Source: Thraustochytrium sp. TN22
Lineage: Eukaryota; Sar; Bigyra; Thraustochytrida; Thraustochytriidae
Reading direction: 5' to 3'
Assembly (NCBI GenBank): GCA_013306675.1
Contig: JABLUY010000135.1
Span: 36,451 to 100,450, forward strand
Length of the DNA: 64,000 bases
Shown here: positions 17,648 to 26,351 of the stretch, in pieces
Position numbering within the stretch: the first letter of the stretch is position 1
Layout: each line of letters opens with the position of its first letter
Translations under genes and position numbers: made by a program
Notes under the pieces: generated by a model
What the model was told of the DNA's origin: nothing
Seen by the model: only the letters and a program-made list of their open reading frames with translations
Databases searched by the model: none

Positions 17648-20600
17648 GCCGTCGCCGCCGCCGCGGCTCCTAAAAGTCCTCGAAGGGCCGTCTCGTCGCA
17701 TCCTCGAAGGGCCGCCTCGTCGCATCCCCGTCAACTTCTTGGAGGTCTTTTCGACGCCCGCCTCCTTACGAAAGGCAGCGATGTGCCTCCTCCGCACCCG
17801 CTCATCGCGCAATGCACGACAAGCCTTGAGGATTTTAAATCGCGCCGCACGAGGAACGCTAGCTGCTTGGAGCTCGACGTGAGAGGAGTTCAGGGCCTTT
17901 GCTAGCGTGAAGCCCGCTCTCAGCGCGGGCTGGAGGCGGTCTTGCTCTCCGCAGTCTGCGAAGATAGCCCGCAGGGCTCGCTCCTCGCGCGGGGAGACCA
18001 GATTAGAGCCGGCGGCCCTGCGCGTACGCCCCGGCGAGCCTGACGAGCCCGAGGAATGCGAGGAGGAAGTGCTCGAAAACCTTCGTGGTCGGCGTCGGCC
18101 CTGCCCCCCTCGCCTTCTTGGCGCATCGCTCCCACTGCTACCGCTCCCGCCGCGGCTCCTGCTCCTGCTGCCCTCGCCGCTTGCGTCGCCCTCGCCACTG
18201 CCCCGCCGCCGAGACGGACGCTCTGCCATGAGTCGTCTTGCACCCTCGTGGGACCCCGCGAGTAGAATGAGCTGCCTTGCGCCCGTGGACACGCCGATTT
18301 GGGTCAGGAGCCTCGCCTGCTCAGCTGGGGTGTTCTCCAAGGAGAAGCCCACCTGCAGAGCCTCTGGCAGCTTCTGAGCAACGCCTGCGAAAGCAAAGAC
18401 AGCTTCAAGAACGCTCTCCTGCGGCGTCGGTGCGACGCTTGTGGGCTGGGCCGTGGTCCGTGGCCCAGATGAGTTCGACGCCGTCCGGCTTGGGCGCTGC
18501 CGGCGGGTCCCGCCAGACAACGAGGCGTCCGAAGAGGAGGACGAAGATGACGAGGACGAGGAGGACGGCTCGTCCGTCAAGCTCCCGTCAAACTTGTTGC
18601 ACTCCGTGAGGATGCCGAAGCGCTGGCTCAGAGGTACCATGGCCTTTCTCAGCTCGACGTGCGAGTTCTGCTTGCCGAGCGCAATCGTGAAGCCTGCCTT
18701 CATCGCTGGCTGCAGAAACTCCGTGGCGCGGGCCTTGTTGAAGATCCTCCTGAGTACTTCTTGTTCCTTTTGGCCAGGGACCTTGCGCGTCTTTTTCGGA
18801 TGCAAAGCTTTCGCCTTGGCGCTGGCGCTGGAGCGCGCTGATGTTCTACCTGTACGAGAGCGAGAGCGAGAGCGAGAGCGAGAGCGAGAGCGATGCGGGT
18901 TCCTCCTGTCGACGTGCTCCTGTCCTGCGTCTGTCCGCTTCGCGTCTGCGTCTGAAGACGTTTCGGAGCCGGCCACCTCATCGTCAGACTCTGCAGCATG
19001 GTCGTCAGAACCAGCGGCATCATCGTCAGATTCTGTGTCGTCGTCGACAGAATCGGCGGCATCATCGTCGTAACCAGCGACTTCTTCATCGTCACTGCTC
19101 GGCATGTCACCGTCGCCGCTGGTCCAGGCCTGACAGGCCCTGAGAATTTGGAAGCGGCGTGCCGCGGAGATGCCGGCGTTGCGCAGCTCATCCATCGAGC
19201 CTGACCTGCCCGCTTCAAGGCTGAAGCCGCAGTGCAATGCATCCTCCAACTTGTCCTGCACGCCAGCGCCTGCGAAGATGGCGACCAGAGCCACATTTGC
19301 TTGCGCGTGGAGGCTGCCCGCCATGGTCGCGCCTTCTTGTACCTCCTCCGCATCATCGCTCTCGTCCTCTGCCGCCGTCCGCATTTCTCCAACCTCATCT
19401 TCCACTTGCTCCTCCTCGCCCGCCTCTGATTCTTCCTCTTTTTCTCCGTCCCCGTCTCCATCGTGATCGTCGTCGTCGTCGTCGTCGTCGTCGTTTGGGT
19501 CATCATTTTTCGGTAGCAGGTCATCCTCACCCTCGTCCTTCTCCTCTGCTGTTGGCGCAGACGAGACCTGGGCTTTGACCGCTTTTCCTCTTGGTGCAGC
19601 GGCGTTGTCTAAATCATCATCAGAACCGTGACGAAGATCGTCGACGTCGTTGACAGCGGGCGCGGCTCGTGGGTGCGAGCGCCGCAGCATGAGGAGCGTC
19701 TTCATGACCCGCGTGGAGCGGCGGTCACGAACGCGCGTGCTGATGGCGGCCAGCAGCTTGGAGGCCGTCGGGCGGATGCTCGCATCAGCCGCCCAGGCAT
19801 CCTGCACGAGCTTGCGCAGCTTGGTGTCCCATACGCGCACATCCGACGTCATGGGCGGGCGGCCGCCGGCCAGCACGCGCGACACAATGTCGGGGCCCGC
19901 CAGATCGCTGGACCAGGGCGCGCGTCGTTCCTTGACGGCAAAGCAGAGGATGGCAAAAGCGAAAACGTCGGAGGCGCGCGACCATAGCGGCGGGCCCTCG
20001 GGCCCCAGGAGCTCCGGCGCCGCGTAGGAGGCGGCCTCGGTGCTTTCGTGCAGCGAGGCCGGCGGCGCGCCGAGGTCCGTGAGCTTGACGTTGGAGCGCA
20101 AGTGGCGCGCCAGGAGAACGCTGGCAGGGCTCAGGTTGCGGTGCACAATCCCGAGGGTGTGGAGATGGGCGAGCGCGCGCAGGACGCCCTTGAGAATGGT
20201 GGCCTCCTCGTCAGCAGTGAGCGCCGGAGCCTCGGGGTCCAGGACATCGCTCAGGCTGAGCTCGCAGAGCTCCACGACGAGCTGCACCCGCGTGTCCAGC
20301 GCAACGGAGAGGCCAAGCACCCGGACCACGTTGCGGTGGCGCACGAGGTCCCACTCGCGAATGCAGCGCAGGACGGTGCGGCCGTCGGCCGCGTCCACGT
20401 CGCGGATCACGGCGACGGCCTGGCCGCGCCATTCAGCCGCCACGGCGACGCCAAAGCGGCCGCTATAGAGAGTTTCCTCGCCGACCACAAGGTCGCAGGG
20501 CGGTATGGAGGCGAGAGAGCGCTGTGCGTCCGCGCCGGCGCGCGTCGCCATGGTGCGGAGGATCGCTGCGGCGGCCGTGCCCTTGCGGCCCTCGGCCGTG

Positions 20601-21184
20601 GCACTCTCGTCGGTGAGCGCCGCGCAAATTTGCGCGGCGGTCGCTGCCTCGAGCGCACTCTGCAGAGCCTCGAGCTCCTCATCGGCCGACCGGGCGCCAG
20701 GATGCGCCAGCCGGGCGCGGACTATTTCGCGCAAGTCGCCCAGGTCATCTTCAAGGTCGGTGTCCTCGTCCTCGTCCTCATCCTCATCCGCGTCCTGGTC
20801 CTGGTCCTGGTCCTGGTCCTGGTCCTGGTCGGCCTCGTCCTCGTCCTCGGCCTCGGACGCGGCGCCCGCCAGCCAGTTGAGCGCGGCCGTGACGCTGCGC
20901 AGTGCGTCTGCCTCCTCGCAGGCTGCCACGAAGCGCGCGACGCAGATCTCCTCGTCGCCGGCCTCTCCCTGGCGCAGCTCGTCGAGACGTCGCACGACGT
21001 CGAGCGCCGCGCGCGCGCGCTGCTCCACCGCCGTGCGGGTCGACGCGGCCACTTGTCGCGCGCGCAGCTTGCTGGCAGCCGCCTCTGCAGCCTTGGCCAG
21101 CGCGGCGCGCCGCCGCGGCAGCACCTGCAGCGCGGCGGCCTCGTCGCCGAGCGTCTCCAGCAGCGCGTCCACGGTGCCGTCCAT
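15539..21184 (-). CDS. Large TKL-like pseudokinase with eight SAM-like domains and RS-rich segments
   Basis: 1881 aa, start ATG at 21184 (MDGTVDALLE). The kinase fold (about residues 238-511) again has HRN (Asn350) instead of HRD, VAVI instead of VAxK, and TDLG. The next 1300 residues alternate SAM-like units with Ser, Asp/Glu or RS low complexity. Four units of a diverged subtype (about 625-685, 805-862, 918-980, 1063-1128) share an IFxxxGxxxxLxxALxxGF core. Four more typical SAM units lie near 1220-1283, 1308-1368, 1435-1498 and 1711-1766. A small beta-rich domain (about 1791-1848, NDRVQMRV...CFEVETSAGDRLFVRNVDLRP) resembles Tudor/SH3-like folds. The tail is Arg/Ser-rich and ends TDSSYS. 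RS repeats near 765-782 and at the tail suggest nuclear or condensate localisation (inference). Function is unknown. Confidence 0.8.
16178..16262. repeat. In-frame 12-nt repeat coding Ser-Ser-Gly-Ser
   Basis: Repeats of the word GAGCTGCTGCCA (and GAGCTGCTGCTG variants) inside the larger pseudokinase gene encode an SSGS linker on the minus strand, between the seventh and eighth SAM-like units. The near-perfect nucleotide repetition indicates recent slippage. Confidence 0.8.
18855..18893. repeat. In-frame hexanucleotide repeat coding Arg-Ser dipeptides
   Basis: (GAGAGC)n-type repeat inside the larger pseudokinase gene. On the minus strand it reads alternating Arg and Ser codons, giving an RS-dipeptide run. 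Confidence 0.85.
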
Positions 21185-21762
21185 GGCGGCGGCCGCGGCG
21201 GCGTCCTCGCCGCTCGCCGCCGCGCGAGGGGGGGGGGGCGGGGGGGGGGGGCCGGCGGGGGGGGGGGGTTGGTGCGTGAGCAAGGCAGCGGGGCGCGGGG
21301 CCGCGCCTCGCCGCCTCGCCGCCTCGCCGCCTCGCCTCGCGCGAACGGGCCGGCGGGCGAATGGGATCTGCTAATGTCTGGTCGTACGTGCGGCGAGCGC
21401 GTGTGGCACGTGCTGCCCGTGCACGCGCTCGCACAAAGCTTGCTCGCTTGCTTGCTCGCTTGCTTGCTCGCTCGCTCGCTTGTCGATCGCTTGCTCGTGC
21501 AGAGCTCTCCGGCAAAGGTTCTTCGACGGTGAGCAGTAGGAGCAAGCTGGCCGGGAGCAAAGCATCGTGGTTCTCCAAGAGCGACATGCACACGAGAAGC
21601 CAAGGCGGGCTGGGACTCGGACAACGGCAAGAGAAAGGAAAGATTGCATAATCATAAGGAGTCGCCCCTGGCACTCTCAAGAAGAAAAAGTCATGTGGTC
21701 AGCGAGAAGGGCCAGGAAAGAGAGAAGAAGAAAGGGAGGACCTGCGCGATCAACTCGCTCGC
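21185..21762. other. Intergenic region with poly-G runs and (GCTT/GCTC)n tract
   Basis: These 578 bp lie upstream of the larger pseudokinase gene and downstream of the 419-aa gene. G homopolymer runs lie at about 21229-21268. CGCCTCGCCGCCTCGC repeats are near 21305-21340, and a GCTTGCTTGCTCGCT tetranucleotide tract is at 21437-21497. No gene is recognised. Confidence 0.4.
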
Positions 21763-23022
21763 TCAGAGAGGGACGTCAGACTCGGCAAGCTCGACGATGC
21801 GCTCAGGCAAGGGGAACTCGTCGCCGGTCTCAGTCGAGACGCGCGTGATCTGGCGCGTGACGGTGGGGCGGTTGAAGGGCCAGGTGAGCGTGTCGGTGAG
21901 GGAGAGGCGCTGCCAGCGGCGCGGGTTGCCGGCGAGGCGCCAGGAGTGCCAGTGGCGGTCGCCCTTCTGCGCCTCGTCCTCGGGCTCGCGAAAGCCGAAG
22001 ATGGAGCCCTCGGCCTTGGCCTTGATGCGGGTGAGGCGCTCCTGGACGCGGTCCCCGGCGCCCTCATCAGCGCCCTCGCCGTCCTCGAGGTCATGGTCGT
22101 GCTCCTGGTCGGGCTCCTGCGAGGCGAGCGAGGGCGCGGGCGTTGGCGCGGCGGACGCGGGCGCGGGCTCAGGCACGCTGAAGGACGGCATGGAGGTCAT
22201 GGAGACGAAGGTGGCGCGGCCGCTGGCCGCGGCGCCGGCGAAGTCGTCCTCGCCCTCATGCTGCGCCGCCCAGGCGTCGTTGACCACGGCGATGAGCTTG
22301 GCCGGGACCTCCTCCATGACGACATCGCCGTCAGCGTCGCCGACGGCGGTGAGGAGCTCGCGCACCCGGCCCAGCGCGCTGGCGGTCTCGGCGTGCACCA
22401 CGTCGGCGCGAGCGTCCGGAACGCGCAGGTCCTTGGGCAGCTTGCGGCGCACGGCGTCAAAGTCGTCGCTGGAGTCGCCGAGCGCCACGACGGCCAGCAG
22501 CAGCGCGAGCTGGCGGCGCTGGCCGGCGTCCTCACTGGAGGCGCCGAAGATGACGTCATCCATGAGCGCGGCGACGGCAGCGAGCTTGCGCTCGCTAAAT
22601 TCGAGCTCGCGCACCTTCTTGCGGTTCACCTGCAGGTTCTTGAAGGGCGCGCCGTAGCGCCACGTCTGCAGCATCTGCGCCGTCTCGCCACCGGCCAGCA
22701 GGTTGAGCACCTGGACGCTCTCAAAGGCCTCCGGCTCGTCCATGTAGCACGCGAAGGTGCGCTGCACGCCGAAGCGCTCGATGCATGCGTTCAGCCGGCC
22801 CAGCTCGCGCCGGTAGGCGTCCTTGGCCGCCGTGAAGGTCACCAGCGAGCCAACCCCGGCCGACCCTCCCGCCTCCGCCTGCCGCGCGAGCGCTGTGCGA
22901 GCGTCCGGATGCGCCCCGGACGCGCAGCCCTCGCACCGCACCGACTTGGTCACGTGGTGCTGCAGGCTCGACCTGAAGGCGTCCCGCTCCACCGCGCCCA
23001 GCTGCCGCAGCACGTCCTGCAT
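21763..23022 (-). CDS. Conserved-looking protein of unknown function, 419 aa
   Basis: ATG at 23022 (MQDVLRQLGAVERDAF) is the first in frame. The N-terminal helix precedes a CEGCASGAH segment, two cysteines and a histidine that could bind metal but are too few for a standard zinc finger. Residues about 60-260 are mixed helical and hydrophobic (LVTFTAAKDAYRREL, RRQLALLLAVVALGDSSDDF), and carry an NRKKVRELEFSERKL segment. An acidic, Pro/Ala-rich linker (about 290-335) follows. The end is aromatic and looks domain-like (WHSWRLAGNPRRW, TLTWPFNRPTV). There is no signal peptide or membrane span, and I do not recognise the family. An upstream exon is possible: the frame is open for about 23 codons above the ATG, back to a TGA. 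Confidence 0.65.
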   Translation of the reverse strand: MQDVLRQLGAVERDAFRSSLQHHVTKSVRCEGCASGAHPDARTALARQAEAGGSAGVGSLVTFTAAKDAYRRELGRLNACIERFGVQRTFACYMDEPEAFESVQVLNLLAGGETAQMLQTWRYGAPFKNLQVNRKKVRELEFSERKLAAVAALMDDVIFGASSEDAGQRRQLALLLAVVALGDSSDDFDAVRRKLPKDLRVPDARADVVHAETASALGRVRELLTAVGDADGDVVMEEVPAKLIAVVNDAWAAQHEGEDDFAGAAASGRATFVSMTSMPSFSVPEPAPASAAPTPAPSLASQEPDQEHDHDLEDGEGADEGAGDRVQERLTRIKAKAEGSIFGFREPEDEAQKGDRHWHSWRLAGNPRRWQRLSLTDTLTWPFNRPTVTRQITRVSTETGDEFPLPERIVELAESDVPL

Positions 23023-24978
23023 CTTGGCGACCTCCGACTCCTGCAGTGGGCCGCTCTGCCCGTGCGGGTCGTGCCGGCTGGCGAAGCGAGCTCACGAGGC
23101 CTGTGGCGGAAGCCGAGGCCGCCTGCGCCGCGCGGGCGGCCGCCGGCGGAGAGAAAGAAAGAAAGAAAGGAAAGGACCACGACCCGGAGCCGCGCGCGCC
23201 GCGACGGCAGGACCTGAGGGCGCGGGGCGCGCGGGGCGCGGGGCTGGGGGCGGGCAGCCGCTCGCCGGCGGGCTGCGAGGCAGCTCCTGAAGCTGCTTCG
23301 CAGGCCTTTGCGGTTTGCTTCCCGCGTCGTCGCCCGTCGCGCGACTCACGCCTCGAGTCACTGTTTGTTTCTTTCTCCTCCCCCCTCCACCATGACCACG
23401 CCCACCGTGTGCGCGCCAAGGAAGAAGCACTGAGCACTCAGCACTGGCAGTGATGGCCGCACCAGCCCAGCCCGGCACGCGCCGTGGGCTCGCCGATGCC
23501 GAGATCGCGCGCGCGTGCGCCGCGGCCGCGCGGCCGCCCCGCCGCCGCGGCCGCCGCGGCCGCCGCGGCCGCCCGCCAGCGCCGCCGCGCGCGGCCGCGC
23601 CGGCCGGCGCCCTCGCCTTTTCGAATTTGAACGCGCGGCTGGCCAGCCGAGGTTTGTCGTGGTCGCCGCCTCGCCGCCGCTCTCCGGGTCCGAGGCGGAG
23701 GCGGCGCGCTCGGAGCGGGCGCGCGGCCAGACCGAGCCGGGGCGGGGCGCGCGGCGCAGGGCTGGCTGGGCTGGCCGAGCGGGGGCAGACCAATCTCCGG
23801 CCGCCAGCGCGCCAGCGAGGGAGGGAAGGACTCGAGGCGAGGAGAAAGCGCCAAGCGCGCCAACCTGAAGCGCCGAGCGCGCCAAGCTGAGAGCGCCGAG
23901 CGCCCTGACTCGTCGCAGGAGGAGAGGAGCGGCAGGCCCGCCCCCCCCCCCTAGGCTGCCGTGCGGCGTGGCCGGCCGAGGCCGCCTTCGCGCGTCGCTC
24001 GCTGCCGGTGCAGGAGCCTGCCGAAGGCCGCACTTCTACGCCGAGCCGCAAACGAACCGCCGTGACCGCACCTCGTGGGCGCTCTCAGCTCGCTCGCCAG
24101 GGGCGCAGCGCAGTGGCGCAGTCTGCGCAGCAGCCCGGCCCTGAGCTCGAGGAAGAAGGCCCTGCCTGCCAGTGGCTGCCGCGACCGCACGCCCGCCCGC
24201 CGCGTCGCGCAGCCGCGGCGAGCCCGAGGGTGCGGAGTCCCAGCCCCACGAGCACCGGCGCTACGAGCCCAGCTACTACTCCTTACTAAGCAGTAAGTTA
24301 GTACCGCTGCACGGGCAGCGCCCCGTGCAGGGGCCGCGCCCCGTGCAGGGGCCGCGCCCCGTGCAGGGGCCGCGCGGGGCGCGAGGGGCCGCGACCCGTG
24401 CGGGGGCCGCGACCCGTGCGGGGGCCGCGGCCCGCGCGCGGAGGCGGAGCGGGACCGGGACGGCGGCGCGGAGAGGGAGGAGAGCGAGCGGCGGAGCGCG
24501 AGCAGCGGAGCGGGACGGGGAGGGAGGGCGGCGATATGGGTATGGGCAGGGAGCGCGCGAGGAGGGGGAGAGGAGGGGGAGGGAGGGAGAGGGCGGGAAT
24601 GGTGAGCTGTGGAGCGGAGAGGGAGGGAAGCGATGTGGAAGGGAGGAGGACGCGAAGGGAGCCCGGATGCAGGCCGATCAGCCGCCGATGGTTTTCCCGC
24701 GGCCATGATCGACGTTTTGTAGATCAATGCTGCTTAGCGGAGAGGGAGGGAGGGAGAGGAGGGGAACGCGGAAGCGATGTGGACGGGAGGAGGAGGCGAA
24801 GGGAGCCCGGATGCAGGCCGATCAGCCGCCGATGGTTTTCCCGCGGCCATGATCGACGTTTTGTAGATCAATGCTGCTTAGCACCTGTGGAAAAGCCGCC
24901 GATGGACACGGGCTTGGCTCGCGGGCGAGAAGCAGAGAAGCAGCGATCGGCGACCGCGAGCGTGAGTGACACGGTGCG
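23023..24978. other. 2-kb low-complexity intergenic region
   Basis: No ORF here looks coding. The stretch holds an AGAAAGAAAGAAAGG tract (23148-23175), (GCC/GGC)n runs (23510-23600), a GTGCAGGGGCCGCGCC tandem motif (24317-24440), a purine-rich GGGAGG stretch (24460-24660) and the 144-bp-spaced duplication at 24630-24882. The word ACTAAGCAGTAAGTTAGTACC occurs near 24286. The 3' end of the coiled-coil gene (24979) and the promoter of the 419-aa gene (23022) abut it. Confidence 0.45.
24630..24882. repeat. Direct duplication of about 109 bp, spaced 144 bp
   Basis: Copies lie at 24630-24738 and 24774-24882. From GCGAAGGGAGCCCGG through ATCAATGCTGCTTAGC (24652-24738 and 24796-24882, 87 bp) they are identical by eye; only two mismatches lie in the 5' part. 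The copies include TTTTGTAGATCAATGCTGCTTAG. They lie about 100 bp beyond the stop of the minus-strand gene ending at 24979. Confidence 0.85.
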
Positions 24979-26082
24979 TCAGGGGGGGAGGAGCAGGCGA
25001 GGACTGAGAGGCGTGGGAGGCTTGCGGAGGCCGAGGCCTGAGGAGACAAAGTGGGAGCCGCGAGGGAGGTGCGCGGAGAGGGGACGCACGCGGTCGGAGG
25101 CCGAGTGGGGACGGTGGCGACCCGTGGAGGCAGAAGGTGTGACGCGCGTGGACGGGCCGGAGCGCGGGCGGGAGAGACGCTTCTTGCGGAGGATGTGCTC
25201 GCGGAAGGGCTTGGTCAAGTCCACGGGTTGCGCGTGCATCTCGACGCGAGCGTCGTGGTGTTCTTCGGGGCGTCCACGACGGCGAGAAGGCGCGGTGCTT
25301 GGTCGCGCGGTGCGCGGTGCCGCCCGCAGGCCCGGCCCGCCCCTAGGAGCCGCCCAGCCGCTCGCCGGCACGCCGCCGCGCGTCTGCGTGGCGACGGAGG
25401 CGGTGATGGCGGCCTGGCGGCGGCAGTCGCGCAAAAAGGTCTGGTTGGATGCGGCTTTCCAGGCGGCGGCGTCGAGGCGCAGCTGCGCGAGCTCGGCGGC
25501 CTGGTCGGCGATGACGCGCTGAGCGTCGAGGTCGCGGCGCGCGTAGGCGTCCAGCGCGGCTTTCGCTCGCGTGCGCTCCTGGGCAAGCTCGCGCTGCAGG
25601 TCCTCGCGCAGGTCGCGCTCGGCGGACTTGGCGCGCTCACTGATGGCGGCACTGCGCACGAGGTCGGCGCGCTCCTGCTGCGCGTGCTCGAGGCGGTGCA
25701 AGAAGACGCCGGACTGCTCGAGGTCCTCGCGCAGGCGCTTGTTCTCGGCCTCCAGCGCGAGGACGCGGTTCTGCGCGGCCGTGAGGCCGCTGCGCATGCG
25801 TATGTGCACGACTTCGAGAGCGCGGCGCTTGGTCTTGAAGCTGTACTTTTCCTTCTCCACGGCCGCGCAGGCCTGCTCGAGGGCCGTGGCTAGCGCTTGC
25901 AGCCCGCCGGCCGCGAGGAAGTCCTCGCGGTAGCTCTCCGGCGCGCGCGCGTCGCGCTGCGCGCGCACAATTTGCGCCTTGCGCTCGAGCGGCGCGCGCG
26001 CGTCGCCCAGGACCTCTGCGTCGGCGCGTGCGTCCAGGCCCAGTACCTCGCGCAGCTCCGCGCTGCACGACGGCCGCAGCAT
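24979..26082 (-). CDS. Coiled-coil protein with basic Arg/Pro/Ser tail, possible axonemal or microtubule protein
   Basis: 367 aa, ATG at 26082 (MLRPSCSAELREVLGL). A helical N-terminus leads into a continuous coiled coil (about residues 70-235, rich in L, E, R, A and Q with heptads, e.g. AENKRLREDLEQSGVFLHRLEH). The last third is disordered and basic, with RPSTAPSRRRGRP, HRPHSASD and RVRPLSAHLP. Repeated R-P-x-S-A words of this kind are common in ciliary and microtubule-associated proteins. No catalytic motif is seen. It shares a 269-bp divergent promoter with the CCDC17-like gene, suggesting co-expression. The ciliary role is inferred from context and composition only. Confidence 0.65.
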   Translation of the reverse strand: MLRPSCSAELREVLGLDARADAEVLGDARAPLERKAQIVRAQRDARAPESYREDFLAAGGLQALATALEQACAAVEKEKYSFKTKRRALEVVHIRMRSGLTAAQNRVLALEAENKRLREDLEQSGVFLHRLEHAQQERADLVRSAAISERAKSAERDLREDLQRELAQERTRAKAALDAYARRDLDAQRVIADQAAELAQLRLDAAAWKAASNQTFLRDCRRQAAITASVATQTRGGVPASGWAAPRGGPGLRAAPRTARPSTAPSRRRGRPEEHHDARVEMHAQPVDLTKPFREHILRKKRLSRPRSGPSTRVTPSASTGRHRPHSASDRVRPLSAHLPRGSHFVSSGLGLRKPPTPLSPRLLLPP

Positions 26083-26351
26083 CGTGCGTGTAGTGTAGAC
26101 TCTACTCGATTCTACGAACGACTTGACTCGGACATGTTACTACTTCTTTTCTTCTCCATCATGATGGACCGCCACAGATCAGACCGGCCACAACACGCGG
26201 CACTCGCATCTCTGGCCAACGGCTTCACTGCTCTCCAGCGGACTCGGGCCTTGGCGACTGGGGAGAGAAGAAAGAAAGCAAGGCCACGCGCGCTTGCGCG
26301 CTTGGGCCGAGCAGAACGGGCGCCATCAATCAAGGCCCGGCCGGCGATGGG
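26083..26351. promoter_or_regulatory. Bidirectional promoter of the coiled-coil/CCDC17-like pair
   Basis: These 269 bp lie between divergent start codons at 26082 (-) and 26352 (+) and are less GC-rich than their flanks. They include TAGTGTAGACTCTACTCGA near 26090 and CATCATGATGG near 26157. Both genes must be driven from here. Confidence 0.6.

Noticed and set aside
20048-21532. 494-codon plus-strand ORF opposite the pseudokinase head
   Set aside because: Antisense to a conserved kinase fold, and its end lies in tetranucleotide repeats.
23092-24051. 319-codon minus-strand ORF in the 2-kb intergenic region
   Set aside because: Arg/Ala/Pro/Gly only, crossing simple repeats, with no hydrophobic core or motif.
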